Origin: Bacteroidota bacterium
GTDB taxonomy: Bacteria > Bacteroidota > Bacteroidia > Chitinophagales > Chitinophagaceae
Reading direction: 5' to 3'
Assembly: GCA_023418315.1 (NCBI GenBank)
Contig: JAEZZY010000083.1
Location: forward strand, 1 to 62,214
DNA: 62,214 nt
Shown in pieces: positions 1-9,236 of the stretch. Numbering within the stretch: the stretch's first letter is position 1; each line of letters starts with the position of its first letter. The notes below the pieces were generated by a model. The model was not told where the DNA came from. It did not search any database and was given only the letters and a program-made list of their open reading frames with translations. Position numbers and translations under genes: made by a program.

Positions 1-178
1 TAGGAACTGCAGGAGCCGGAGGGTTGGCAACACCGGGGGATGCCGTGCCTATAAAAGGTTCCCAGGAGGTAAAGTCCCCAAACTCAAAATCCAGATTTGG
101 CGGACAAGGTATCTGTTGCGCATAGCCGGATACGCATAGAGACAAAAGCAAGGTGAGAAAAGGTAATTTCTTAAACAT
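1..178 (-). CDS. N-terminal part of a secreted protein, cut by the window edge
   Basis: A leftward reading frame starts with ATG at 178 and stays open for 59 codons to base 1. The first 20 or so residues form a signal peptide (positive MFKK start, hydrophobic core, SGYAQ cleavage region). The next stretch, CPPNLDFEFGDFTSW, is the sort of opening seen in large Bacteroidota cell-surface proteins with PKD or Ig repeats and a T9SS C-terminal domain. Only the beginning is present, so the domain content and exact role cannot be told. Its start is confidently placed because it gives a complete signal peptide. Confidence 0.75.
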   Translation of the reverse strand, partial: MFKKLPFLTLLLSLCVSGYAQQIPCPPNLDFEFGDFTSWEPFIGTASPGVANPPAPAVP

Positions 179-302
179 ATACAAGAGATAAATGCTAAAT
201 AATTAATTTACTACTATAGACATTTAAGTGTTAAAATTGGTTTGTAATTCATAAAAAAAATTACAGTGTTCCACCAAAATTTAAACCTGGCTAAAGATAA
301 AA

Positions 303-330
303 AAATAGGCAATACGATTATTGCCTATTT
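303..330 (-). terminator. Intrinsic terminator with a perfect 12-bp stem
   Basis: AAATAGGCAATA (303-314) pairs perfectly with 319-330 around a CGAT loop. Read leftward the hairpin is followed by a run of T (the A-run at 297-305 on the plus strand), so it should end transcription of the SET/monooxygenase unit, whose last codon is 89 bases upstream. It also insulates the gene at the left edge. The A/T-rich ends suggest it may act in both directions. Confidence 0.75.
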
Positions 331-418
331 CAGTTAGAATACATTTATTTAAAATGAATCTTTAAACAGATGATTTAATTTTATTTATATACAGAAATTC
401 TTGCCTGACCTACCTTGC

Positions 419-751
419 CTATAGTTTTGCTTCCTGCCCGAAATGATAAGTCCGCTCTACTTTACAAATCCGGGTAGTATAGGCAGCATACCATCGTTCT
501 TTTCCCGTTTGTTGCGCTACCAAATGGAGTTCGTTTTCTTTCCATGCCTTTATAGCCTCCAGACTTTCCCAATAAGAAACCGTAATTCCTATCTCATTCC
601 TTGCACTTTCCACTCCAAGAAAACCTGGTTGCTGCTTGGCTAAGGCTATCATTTTTTCAGCCATATCCTGATAGCCTTCCACATCCTGCTCCGTTCTTAC
701 CGAAGTAAAAATGACCGCATAATAAGAGGATTCAGAAGTATAGGGTTTCAT
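419..751 (-). CDS. Antibiotic biosynthesis monooxygenase (ABM) family protein
   Basis: This 110-residue protein has the pattern of the ABM / dimeric alpha-beta barrel family: an N-terminal strand (YYAVIFTSV), a helix with MAEKMIALAKQQPGFLGVES, then strand and SYWESLEAIKAWKEN, close to the YqjZ-like subgroup. Members are small cytosolic oxygenases or haem-binding proteins; the substrate cannot be read from sequence. Its ATG overlaps the stop of the upstream SET gene by four bases (ATGA), so the two are almost certainly translated from one mRNA. No signal peptide is present. Confidence 0.8.
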   Translation of the reverse strand: MKPYTSESSYYAVIFTSVRTEQDVEGYQDMAEKMIALAKQQPGFLGVESARNEIGITVSYWESLEAIKAWKENELHLVAQQTGKERWYAAYTTRICKVERTYHFGQEAKL

Positions 752-1209
752 GATTTCTCAGCCCTTTTTTTATCCGTTGTTTTCTTTCCTGCTTTATCAA
801 TTTTCATGTTCTCCCGAATGGTTTTCCAATAGTCGCTGCCATAACCCACAAGTATTTCTTCTCCTGCTTGTATATCCCGCTTTGCTTCTATAAATACCCT
901 ATTCTCGTCATCATGCACATAAATACCGTTGTTCTTCAAACCTTTTATTTTCGTCAATCCATTGGCATCATTAGCATAGCGGGCAAAGGCTTTTTTATTT
1001 TTACTTGCATCAATCACATGCTTGTCTGTTACGTGCATGATGTACAGATTGTTATTATCCTGTTCCGATACCTCTTTCCAGGTAGTGATGCGCCCTTTGT
1101 ATTCCACTATATTTTCCCCCTTAGGGATAAATACATTGGTAAAAAGTCCGTTACCCGCATTGGGTATTTGAGAAGGTTTTACCTCAAGATGTTTTTCGTA
1201 GAGCGCCAT
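748..1209 (-). CDS. SET-domain protein (putative protein lysine methyltransferase)
   Basis: The 153-residue protein is almost entirely a SET domain: GNGLFT near residues 19-24, ARYANDANG at 76-84 in the place of the RFxNHSC motif, and GEEILVGYGSDYW at 116-128 in the place of the GEELTxDY motif. The family transfers methyl groups from SAM to lysine side chains. There is no pre-SET or post-SET cysteine cluster; the C-terminus is a lysine-rich tail. A TAnnTTTG box at 1233-1240 suggests its own promoter rather than read-through from the efflux operon. The protein substrate is unknown; it is translationally coupled to the ABM protein. Confidence 0.85.
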   Translation of the reverse strand: MALYEKHLEVKPSQIPNAGNGLFTNVFIPKGENIVEYKGRITTWKEVSEQDNNNLYIMHVTDKHVIDASKNKKAFARYANDANGLTKIKGLKNNGIYVHDDENRVFIEAKRDIQAGEEILVGYGSDYWKTIRENMKIDKAGKKTTDKKRAEKS

Positions 1210-1232
1210 GCCATGAATTTAAAAAAGATGCG

Positions 1233-1240
1233 CAAAGATA
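1233..1240 (-). promoter_or_regulatory. Putative -7 box of the SET/ABM operon
   Basis: TATCTTTG on the minus strand matches the Bacteroidota TAnnTTTG consensus exactly and lies 23 bases before the SET start codon. A clear -33 TTG is not visible at the usual spacing. Confidence 0.5.
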
Positions 1241-1268
1241 TTCTTTAGAAAGAAGCTTTGCTATGCTT

Positions 1269-4200
1269 TTAGGATTCTTGATGATGCAATTTTCTTTTGT
1301 GTTCAAACTCCAGCAAGCGTTTTTTAGAGACCATTTTCTGTTTCACCAATCGTTTTTTGGCAATGCTGCCGAAACCAAATCGCGTCATAAACATATCCAC
1401 TACTTTGTAAACAACCGGCACCACAATCAGCGTCAGGAACATAGAACTGATCAGCCCGCCGATGATAACCCAAGCCAATCCGTTTTTGATAGCGGCAGTA
1501 CCACCGGTAGCCACCGCAATGGGCAACATGCCGAATACCATCGCAATGGTGGTCATCAGAATAGGACGCAGACGCGCATTGTTGGCATGTACCAAGGCTT
1601 CATTCGTGGTTTGTCCTTGTTCTTTCATTTGATTGGTAAAGTCAATAAGCATGATGGCATTCTTGATTACCAAACCAATCAACATAATTATACCGAGTAT
1701 GGAGAAAATGTTCAGCGTATTGTTGGTTAAAGCCAATGCAAGAAACGCACCTATCAATGCCAACGGCACAGAGAACATTACCACAAACGGATGCAGATAG
1801 TTGTCGTACAAAGCCACCATAATCAGATATACGAGGATGATAGACAAAAGCAATGCGATGCCTAATGTGGAGAAGGAGCTTCCCTGATTTTCTGCATCCC
1901 CGCCGAAAAGATAGCTTACGCCGGCAGGCTTTTTCAGCTTTTCAAGTTTGGCGGTAAACTCTGCGGTAACCGTACCGGAAGGACGACCGATTACCTGGCT
2001 TTGCACCGATACGGAAGCGGTTTTATCACGGCGTTCCAAACGGCTCGGACCGGAGCTTTGAACAATGCTCGCAAACTGCGATAGCTTGATTACCTCACCA
2101 CGATTGTTGATAAACGTAACGTTTGCCACATCTTCCATATTTTTCCGGTTAAAATTGTCATAGCGCAGATTGATATCGTATTCATAATCTCCCTGACGGA
2201 ATTTTATTTTGGCATCATCAGCCGTACCGCTGAAAGCCGTTTGCATGGTAGCGCCTACATTATCTAAGGTCAATCCCAAAGCCGACATTTTATCCCTATC
2301 CACTTCTACTTTAATTTCCGGATTACCTTCTTCCACCGAAAGCTTGACATCACTGGTACCATCTATCGTTTGCAAAGCAGCCATAGCCATTTTGGCAAAT
2401 GCCATAGCGCTGTCCAGATCCGTGCCCATTACTACAAGGTCTATAGCTGCACGCTCTGCCGTACCCATAATACTTACCGCAGAGGTCTTCACTTTCACTC
2501 CTGTCAATTGATCCCTCAATTCCTTCTTTACGCGCGCTGCATATTCCGAAGATGAAACCGTACGTTCTTTTTCCGGCACCATTGTTACCGTGATTTCCGA
2601 TTTGTAAACGGTGGCTTGCGTAGCGCCAAAACCGTCTTCACTGCTTTGTCCTACCGTTGTTACCAACGAGCGGATTTCTTTTTGGTTCGCAAGATAGGCT
2701 TCCGCCTTACGTGTAGCCTGATTGGTCTGTTCTACAGAAGCATCCTTCGGTAATTCCAGCGCTACGATAAATTGTCCGCGGTCGCCTTTAGGAATAAATT
2801 CACCTCCGATATAGCCCGCACCCACCAAGCGAAATGAAAGAATAACCAATGCTACTGAGCCTAACAATACCCAACGTTTATGATGCAGCGACCATTTCAA
2901 AACCTGCGTCATCCACTTGGTGAATTTGTCAAGTTGTCTTTCAAACCATAGAATGAATTTTTCAAACAGATTCTTTCCGGTGAGGTGTTCTACCTTTCCA
3001 AAACGCGAGGATAATAAAGGGACAATAGTGAAGGAAACAAACAAGCTGAGCAAAGTGGCTATCATAACCGTTACACAAAACTCACGAAGGATTTTCGACA
3101 CCAGCTCGTTGGTCAGGGAGATAGGCAGGAACACAATCACGATTACTAAAGTGATGGCAACCACCGTAAACCCGATTTCCTTCGCTCCTTCAAAGGCTGC
3201 ACGCACTTTGTTCTTACCCATTTCCATGTGCCTGTGGATGTTTTCAAGCACCACAATCGCGTCATCCACCAATATGCCCACCACCAGCGATAAGGCCATA
3301 AGCGACATCAGATTAAGCGAAAAACCCATCAACTTCATGCCTATAAACGTTGCAATAAGCGACATGGGAATAGACACCATCACGATCAAGGCATTGCGCA
3401 TCGTATGGAGGAAAAGCAGCATTACCGCAGCTACAAGCAGGATGGCTAACGCAAGGTCGAATAAAACATCGTTGGCGCTTTCAAGCGTAAACTCGGAGCT
3501 GTCCGTAGCAATATTGATATGCAAATTGGCGGAAGCATATTCCGTTTCCAAACGTTGAATGGCTTTGTGTACTTCTTCACTCACCACCACAGCATTGGCA
3601 TCCGATTGTTTTTGTATTTGCAGCACGATTGAATTGACACCATCCTGACGGGCAAGTTTCTCTACATCTTTTTGGGCATCTTGCACATCGGCAAGGTCCA
3701 TCAGGCGCACTTGCGCTCCATCGGCAGTAGTGGCAACCACTAAATTTCTCAATTGATCCACATCTGCGTACTTCCCTGAAAGCCTTACCAGTATTTGATC
3801 TTCGGCTGTACGAACCTTACCCGTAGGAAAATCCATATTGGCATTCGTAATCACATTACGCAGTTGCAGTAAGGATATTTTATAGACCTGCAACTTATCT
3901 GCATCTATATTAATCTGTATCTCGCGCTCACGACCACCTACCAATTGCACTTGTGCTACCCCGGGTAATCGCGATAATTGGGGCGACAATTTCTTATCAA
4001 TCAGATCGAAGAATTGTTCGTCCGATAAAGATGAGGTAGCCGCCAGCGTCATAATGGGAAGATCATCCAGAGAAAACTTATTCAAGGATGGTATCTTTGC
4101 ATCGCCGGGAAGATCGGAAAGGATGGTGTTGATCTTACGTTGCGCATCTTGCAAACCATAATCGGCATCGGCATCATTATTCAGCTCTACCGTTACTACT

Positions 4201-4466
4201 GATACGCCTTCCATGGAGCGAGCGGTCAGTTTTTTCACTTTCTCCATAGATGATACGGCATCTTCAATTTTTTTGGTTACGGAGGTTTCCACTTCATTGG
4301 GCGAAGCTCCGGGATATACCGTAGTGATGGTAACAATGGGACTGCTGAACTTAGGCAGCAATTCGTAATTGAGCGATTTATAGCTCATAAAGCCCAGCAA
4401 GGTCAGAATGGTGAAGATTACCACAATGATGGTCGGGCGCTGTATGGATATTTCTGTTATTTTCAT
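1269..4466 (-). CDS. RND efflux pump, inner-membrane subunit (AcrB/HAE1 family)
   Basis: At 1065 residues this is full length for an RND multidrug transporter. It shows the family start (KITEISIQRPTIIVVIFTIL, first membrane helix), two large periplasmic loops, and two blocks of membrane helices near 335-480 and 850-1040. The proton-relay aspartates are D401 and D402 in GILVDDAIVVLENIHRH, and the matching lysine is in GLVIKNAIMLIDF of the second half. It is the last gene of a leftward operon after the outer-membrane channel and the adaptor, 57 bases downstream of the adaptor. The pump should export drugs or other amphiphiles from the inner membrane/periplasm in exchange for protons; the substrate is not predictable. 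Confidence 0.95.
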   Translation of the reverse strand: MKITEISIQRPTIIVVIFTILTLLGFMSYKSLNYELLPKFSSPIVTITTVYPGASPNEVETSVTKKIEDAVSSMEKVKKLTARSMEGVSVVTVELNNDADADYGLQDAQRKINTILSDLPGDAKIPSLNKFSLDDLPIMTLAATSSLSDEQFFDLIDKKLSPQLSRLPGVAQVQLVGGREREIQINIDADKLQVYKISLLQLRNVITNANMDFPTGKVRTAEDQILVRLSGKYADVDQLRNLVVATTADGAQVRLMDLADVQDAQKDVEKLARQDGVNSIVLQIQKQSDANAVVVSEEVHKAIQRLETEYASANLHINIATDSSEFTLESANDVLFDLALAILLVAAVMLLFLHTMRNALIVMVSIPMSLIATFIGMKLMGFSLNLMSLMALSLVVGILVDDAIVVLENIHRHMEMGKNKVRAAFEGAKEIGFTVVAITLVIVIVFLPISLTNELVSKILREFCVTVMIATLLSLFVSFTIVPLLSSRFGKVEHLTGKNLFEKFILWFERQLDKFTKWMTQVLKWSLHHKRWVLLGSVALVILSFRLVGAGYIGGEFIPKGDRGQFIVALELPKDASVEQTNQATRKAEAYLANQKEIRSLVTTVGQSSEDGFGATQATVYKSEITVTMVPEKERTVSSSEYAARVKKELRDQLTGVKVKTSAVSIMGTAERAAIDLVVMGTDLDSAMAFAKMAMAALQTIDGTSDVKLSVEEGNPEIKVEVDRDKMSALGLTLDNVGATMQTAFSGTADDAKIKFRQGDYEYDINLRYDNFNRKNMEDVANVTFINNRGEVIKLSQFASIVQSSGPSRLERRDKTASVSVQSQVIGRPSGTVTAEFTAKLEKLKKPAGVSYLFGGDAENQGSSFSTLGIALLLSIILVYLIMVALYDNYLHPFVVMFSVPLALIGAFLALALTNNTLNIFSILGIIMLIGLVIKNAIMLIDFTNQMKEQGQTTNEALVHANNARLRPILMTTIAMVFGMLPIAVATGGTAAIKNGLAWVIIGGLISSMFLTLIVVPVVYKVVDMFMTRFGFGSIAKKRLVKQKMVSKKRLLEFEHKRKLHHQES

Positions 4467-4523
4467 TTTAAAAAAATCAAATGGTTAGTGGTTAAGGGTT
4501 AGTTGATCGTTCAAACACGTTCA

Positions 4524-5597
4524 TTAACCCTTATTCGATTTTTGAGGAGTTACCGGTGTTCCGTTTACAAGATTTACCTGTCCGCTCGTGATAATGGTTT
4601 CGCCTGCATTTAGCCCCGAACGTATCTCCACTTTATCTCCCATTACCCGTCCGCTTACCACGGTTCTTGTTTCGGCTTTTCCTTTGTTGAGGATAAAAAT
4701 TGTATTGCTGTTTACCCCGCCATAAAAAGCGGAGCGCGGTATCCACATCATCGGTTGTTGTTCCGGTAATTCAAAACTGGCAGTACCGTACATACCTGCT
4801 TTCAGTTCGCTATGGCTGGTATTCATTACTTCTATTTCTACCGGATAATTAAGCGACGCATCTCCTTTAGCCGCAATAAAACTGATCTTGCCCTTGTAAG
4901 TCGCCTCGGGAAAAACTTGGGTCGTTACTTGCACTTGCTGACCTTGGGTGAGCTGCACCACCTGTGCTTCAGGTACATTCACTACTAATTTTAAATGGGC
5001 AATATCCACGATCTCGAACATTTTGGTACCTGCCGACAAATACGTACCCACTTCTACAAATTTTGCATTGATGATACCACTGATAGGTGATTTGATATAG
5101 GTGTCTTCCACCCTGCGGCGTGCAGCCGTATAGCGTGCTTCGGCATTGGTATATTGCAGTTTCATATCATCTACTTGTTTCTGCGTTACCCCGCCGGTTT
5201 CAAAAGCTTTGATAAAACGATCGCGGTCGAGACGGGCTTGCTCCATGTTAGAACGCGACGATTGCAACTCGGCATTCAGCACTTCATTATCCACACGCGC
5301 CAAAATACTACCCACATTTACTTTACTGCCTTCTTTTACGGCAAGGCTCGTGATACGTCCGGATATTTCGGATAGAAAATTGATTTCACGGATGGGTTCA
5401 AATTTTCCGTTGGCAATAAAGTTTTGGTCAAATGTGCTCAGCGTAGCTTCTTCCGTAAGCACCGGTACGGCGCCGGAGGAGCTTTCCTTCACAATGGCGG
5501 TTTTTTCCGCATTTGTTTTTTTGTTCTCGTTGAGCTTCCAGAAGATAGCAACTATAGCTACAATGGCACCAGCGCTATATAAAAGAATTTTTTTCAT
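4524..5597 (-). CDS. RND efflux periplasmic adaptor (membrane fusion protein)
   Basis: This 357-residue protein has an N-terminal membrane anchor (residues 4-20), then a biotinyl-lipoyl-like first half (ISGRITSLAVKEGSKVNVG near 88-106), a helical hairpin (about 110-165), the second lipoyl half (IKSPISGIINAKFVEVGTYL) and the beta-barrel and membrane-proximal domains. It bridges the RND pump and the TolC-type channel. It sits 40 bases after the channel gene and 57 before the pump gene, in the usual order for such operons. Confidence 0.93.
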   Translation of the reverse strand: MKKILLYSAGAIVAIVAIFWKLNENKKTNAEKTAIVKESSSGAVPVLTEEATLSTFDQNFIANGKFEPIREINFLSEISGRITSLAVKEGSKVNVGSILARVDNEVLNAELQSSRSNMEQARLDRDRFIKAFETGGVTQKQVDDMKLQYTNAEARYTAARRRVEDTYIKSPISGIINAKFVEVGTYLSAGTKMFEIVDIAHLKLVVNVPEAQVVQLTQGQQVQVTTQVFPEATYKGKISFIAAKGDASLNYPVEIEVMNTSHSELKAGMYGTASFELPEQQPMMWIPRSAFYGGVNSNTIFILNKGKAETRTVVSGRVMGDKVEIRSGLNAGETIITSGQVNLVNGTPVTPQKSNKG

Positions 5598-5637
5598 GAT
5601 TGTTGTGGCTATTTATTTAGAATGATTGATTAAGAAA

Positions 5638-6996
5638 TTATTGTAAAAGATTTTTCAGATTGCCTGTGGAGCGAATGATTTCCAGCTCGGCTATTTTATA
5701 GTTGAATAAGGCTTGGGTATAGCTGTTCCGTGCGTTTACAAAGGAGGATTGTGCGTCCAGCAAATCGGTGAGCGATGCCAGACCGAGATTATAATTTTCC
5801 TGACTGGATGTATAGACTTCGCTTGCGAGCTTCACGTTATCGCGTTGGGCTTTGATGGCGCTGATATTGTTCAGCATTTGTGCCTGTGAATTGCGGTAAC
5901 CGGCAGTGAGTTGCAAAGCCGTATATTCACGCTGCTTTTCATTTTCAAATAGGCTGATTTTAGCTTGTGCCACACGTGAGCGGCGTGCAAATCCGTCGAA
6001 TATAGGGATGCTTAAACGTGCGCCGAATGCCCCTACCCCATACCATATATCCGATCCGTTTTTGCGCCACATATCTCCAAAATCATTTCCTACACCATTA
6101 TAGTTATAACTGAAGAAAGCCGATAACCGCGGATAGTATTCTGCCTGAATGGATTTTATCTGTAACGAATATAAGTCGCGCTGTGCTTCCAGTAAACGCA
6201 TTTCATTGCGGTTACTCAGGTTAAAATCATTTTGTAGGGAATAATTTGTGGCTTTGGCTTCCACTTCCTGCAAGGGCAGATCAGACAATTGCAAGGGCAC
6301 ATCTATCGCATAACCCATCTGCACTTTAAGATTGTTGTATAGGCTCTGAAGGCGGTTCTCACTTTCCAGCTTTTGTGTTTGGGCATTGGTAAGGTTCACC
6401 CGAATGCGGTCTAAATCTATTTTACGTGCAAGGCCGTTTTTATACTGTCCTTCCGTAGAAGCTACGAGACCGGTAAGGCGTGCTATATTCGTGTCAATTA
6501 CCTTTATCTGTTCTTGGAAGGCAAGTATCTGATAGTAGAGTTGAGCTACGGCATTGATTACTTCATCTTCGGTGCGGGCAGTGTTTACTTTGTAATATTC
6601 CCGCGCAGCTTTAGAAGCCTGAATACCTGTGAATGCCGCCATGTCAAAAATGGCTTGGTTGGCTTCCACTGCCATACCTGCATTGTAGGTAGTTCCCATT
6701 TCCTGGGCTACGGTGGTTCCCGGCTGACCCACAAATTCGCCCGGCAATACAATTACCTGCTTTTTAAAATTGTCCGTAAAATTGGCATTGGCATTTACCT
6801 GCGGTAACGCCCGCGAACGGGTCTGGATAATTTGCTGCTCGCCTATCTGTTCTTCATAACGGCTGATGGCAATGTTCTGATTGCTTTTTAGCGCAGTGGT
6901 CAGGCATTCTTTAAGCGTCAAAGAAGGCGTCTGTGCCTGTGCGCCGGCGGTAATAAAACTGCCTATAAAAAAGGCTAACATGATGTTCTTATTCAT
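5638..6996 (-). CDS. TolC-family outer-membrane efflux channel
   Basis: The 452-residue protein has a signal peptide ending near GAQAQ (residue 22) and the two repeated coiled-coil/OEP halves typical of TolC proteins (LTLKECLTTALKSNQNI at the start; NYNLGLASLTDLLDAQSSF near the end). It forms the outer-membrane exit duct of the tripartite pump. It is the first gene of the operon, so the near-palindrome just upstream (7071-7084) is placed to control all three genes. Confidence 0.93.
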   Translation of the reverse strand: MNKNIMLAFFIGSFITAGAQAQTPSLTLKECLTTALKSNQNIAISRYEEQIGEQQIIQTRSRALPQVNANANFTDNFKKQVIVLPGEFVGQPGTTVAQEMGTTYNAGMAVEANQAIFDMAAFTGIQASKAAREYYKVNTARTEDEVINAVAQLYYQILAFQEQIKVIDTNIARLTGLVASTEGQYKNGLARKIDLDRIRVNLTNAQTQKLESENRLQSLYNNLKVQMGYAIDVPLQLSDLPLQEVEAKATNYSLQNDFNLSNRNEMRLLEAQRDLYSLQIKSIQAEYYPRLSAFFSYNYNGVGNDFGDMWRKNGSDIWYGVGAFGARLSIPIFDGFARRSRVAQAKISLFENEKQREYTALQLTAGYRNSQAQMLNNISAIKAQRDNVKLASEVYTSSQENYNLGLASLTDLLDAQSSFVNARNSYTQALFNYKIAELEIIRSTGNLKNLLQ

Positions 6997-7070
6997 ATAT
7001 ATGTATTCGTATTAAAAGGATGTGTCCCCCCGCTTGGTTGGGAATTATTTTATTAGTTGACATGCTTACA

Positions 7071-7084
7071 GTAGATATATCAAC
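7071..7084. promoter_or_regulatory. Putative MarR operator in front of the efflux operon
   Basis: GTAGATATATCAAC is a 14-bp near-palindrome (one mismatch from the symmetric GTTGATATATCAAC). It differs at two positions from the 14-mer in the marR promoter (7574-7587). A wider inverted pair TAGTTGA/TCAACTA (7054-7060 and 7080-7086) surrounds it. It lies 75-88 bases upstream of the tolC-like start codon. Confidence 0.6.
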
Positions 7085-7107
7085 TATTTTTATGAAGCAA
7101 AAAAATA

Positions 7108-7554
7108 TTACGCTTCAATGATGATTTGTTTGATTTTTTTAATCGCTTCAATAAAGGATTTTTTTTCGCTTTCTGAAATTTTGTTGTTGAATAACCGTTT
7201 TTCCATCCGCACCACACCGTCTTCTATTTTTTTTCCTAAATTTTTTCCCTCGGTAGTCAGCTTCACTATATTCTTCCGGCGATCGTGGGTATCCTGCGTT
7301 ATATCCGCCAGCCCGTGATTCACCAGATACGTAACGGTGCGTTGTACGGAAGATTTATCCCGCCCGCAGAGATCGGCAATTTCCTGTTGGGAAAGATTGC
7401 CTACGCAATAACAGGTCATCAATACAGGTATTTGCTCCGCCTGTATAGGAAAACCCTTTTGGCTCATGAATTTATTTGCTTTTTTAAACAGCTCCCGGTG
7501 CAAATCGCCGAGGTGCATAATCACCAACTGCTCTAATCGTTCTACCGTATTCAT
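7108..7554 (-). CDS. MarR-family transcriptional regulator
   Basis: The 148-residue protein has the MarR winged helix-turn-helix: LSQQEIADLCGRDKSSVQRT as the HTH (about 55-73), then VTYLVNHGLADITQDTHDRRKN, the beta wing with the family's DxRRK motif. N- and C-terminal helices would make the dimer interface. It is upstream of the efflux operon on the same strand, 111 bases away, with related near-palindromes before itself and before the operon, so a locally acting, self-controlled repressor is the simplest reading. The ATG is only five bases after a -7 box; if that promoter is real the transcript would be leaderless or translation would begin at Met13. Confidence 0.93.
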   Translation of the reverse strand: MNTVERLEQLVIMHLGDLHRELFKKANKFMSQKGFPIQAEQIPVLMTCYCVGNLSQQEIADLCGRDKSSVQRTVTYLVNHGLADITQDTHDRRKNIVKLTTEGKNLGKKIEDGVVRMEKRLFNNKISESEKKSFIEAIKKIKQIIIEA

Positions 7555-7558
7555 AGGG

Positions 7559-7566
7559 CAAAGGTA
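7559..7566 (-). promoter_or_regulatory. Putative -7 box of marR
   Basis: TACCTTTG on the minus strand fits TAnnTTTG, with a TTG (-33) at 7584-7586 at 17-bp spacing. The putative operator at 7574-7587 lies between and over these elements, so a bound repressor would block RNA polymerase. Confidence 0.55.
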
Positions 7567-7573
7567 TAATTAA

Positions 7574-7587
7574 GTTGATGTATCAAC
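7574..7587. promoter_or_regulatory. Putative MarR operator in the marR promoter
   Basis: GTTGATGTATCAAC is palindromic apart from its centre and shares 12 of 14 bases with the element at 7071-7084. Its position inside the predicted marR promoter suggests negative autoregulation. Confidence 0.6.
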
Positions 7588-7765
7588 CAAATTTATTTTT
7601 AGAATTCCGGCTCAAAAAACAATATCTTAACAAATAAATCCTGCCGAAATATTTTCGTTGATTAATTTTGGATTTGTCAGTTTAGTAAACAAAAAAAGAA
7701 GCTAACACAATCTTTTAAACTTTGTAACGTTATTCACCTTTCCACTATTTATAAAAAATTAAACC

Positions 7766-9211
7766 ATGAAAAAAACACTTACCATTCTCTTTATTGCCTA
7801 TGGCAGTATCGTAAATGCACAAACCCACTTGCCACAGGTATTCTCCACCGAAAAAGGAAATAAACCGGACAACTTCCATGCGCATGTGATGCAGTTATTG
7901 AAAAACCAACAAGCCGCAACAGCTCAAAAACCGACCGCTATAAAAGAACGGGTGATAGCCCAATCTGTAAGCGACAGCAATATGTTCCTTGAGGATTCTA
8001 CCGTCATAAAATACAGCGGCACCAACGGATCGCGGTTTGATTATAATTTCATGTCTTATAGCTACGGATATTCCAGCTTCGGATTTACACCCAATTATTA
8101 TCCCTATGATTTCCAAGAAGCGGATGTGCAACTTGATGCCCTCTGCAACTGGTCGGATGATGGCAACGGGCTGGATACGTCTGTTCTGCTTTATGGACAA
8201 TATACGGCTACCGGTATGCTAAGCAAGATGGAGGAAATTGACTATAACATGGGGACATTTGATTATGCTTCCATATACGCGAATACATACAATGCGCAAG
8301 GCGGGCTCGCTCAGCTGATCTATCTGGAGGATAACGGCTCCGGCTATGACTCTGTAGGTAAATTGACACGCACTTACGATAATAACAACCGAAAAACAGT
8401 GGATACCCTCTTTGATTATTCCTCCGGTTTGTGGGATATAAGCGGTATATTTCGCTTTACCTACGGCGCTACCGGCTTGCTTGACTCTTTTTATATAATT
8501 TCTTCCGATGGTGCAGGCGGATGGAATACCGATGCGATTTATGTGCATACGCATGATAATTCCGGCAGAGTGGAAACCGTTACCGGCTATTCGGATTTGG
8601 GAAGCGGCATGATAGCAGTCGTAACGGATACGTTCCAATATACCGGCAGCAATACGTATTTCACAAACCTTATAGAATATCAATACAACGGCTCCGGGCT
8701 GGAGCCACTCCTAATGATAAGCAAAAATCTGGGCGCCAACAACCTGCCGGATACAATGTGGTACAGCCAATATGATTTCGCTATGAATACCTGGGTTCCT
8801 ATGATGCAATCGGCTATATCCTACAACAGCCAGGATAATCCTGTACAACAAGAAGTGGCAGTGGATATGAGTGGTTCCGGTTTTGATGTAATGCAAATAA
8901 TCCGGTATTATTACGAACAATATGACGATCAACCGCAGAGCGCATCCGCTTTGCTGAAAAACGCGGACATTACGCTTTACCCCAATCCTGCTGCTTCCAC
9001 CCTGAATATGACCTGGAATAATGCCGATGGCAAGCGCACTACCGTAGAGCTTATCAACACGGCCGGACAAAAACTGTATGCTCAATCCTTTCCCTGGAAA
9101 GAGAAAAATCAAACTCTTTCCCTGGAAAACCTGACGCCGGGTATGTATTGGGTGGTGATAAGAAATGCCGCAGGCGCTGTTCTTTTCAGGCAACCGGTAG
9201 TAAAACAATAA
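7766..9211 (+). CDS. Secreted protein with T9SS type A sorting domain
   Basis: The 481-residue protein has a signal peptide (MKKTLTILF..., cleavage near IVNAQ, residue 19). Its middle, about 110-390, holds YD/RHS-like irregular repeats of the kind NTYNAQGGLAQLIYLEDNG and TYDNNNRKTVDTLF, which suggest a repetitive beta structure. The last 75 or so residues (ITLYPNPAASTLNM, then TPGMYWVVIRNAAGAVLF) are a classical T9SS C-terminal sorting domain, so it should be carried to or beyond the cell surface. No catalytic motif was recognised. It is a single-gene unit closed by a strong terminator. Confidence 0.88.
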   Translation: MKKTLTILFIAYGSIVNAQTHLPQVFSTEKGNKPDNFHAHVMQLLKNQQAATAQKPTAIKERVIAQSVSDSNMFLEDSTVIKYSGTNGSRFDYNFMSYSYGYSSFGFTPNYYPYDFQEADVQLDALCNWSDDGNGLDTSVLLYGQYTATGMLSKMEEIDYNMGTFDYASIYANTYNAQGGLAQLIYLEDNGSGYDSVGKLTRTYDNNNRKTVDTLFDYSSGLWDISGIFRFTYGATGLLDSFYIISSDGAGGWNTDAIYVHTHDNSGRVETVTGYSDLGSGMIAVVTDTFQYTGSNTYFTNLIEYQYNGSGLEPLLMISKNLGANNLPDTMWYSQYDFAMNTWVPMMQSAISYNSQDNPVQQEVAVDMSGSGFDVMQIIRYYYEQYDDQPQSASALLKNADITLYPNPAASTLNMTWNNADGKRTTVELINTAGQKLYAQSFPWKEKNQTLSLENLTPGMYWVVIRNAAGAVLFRQPVVKQ

Positions 9212-9236
9212 ACAGATTCATCCTTTCAAAAGGAGG

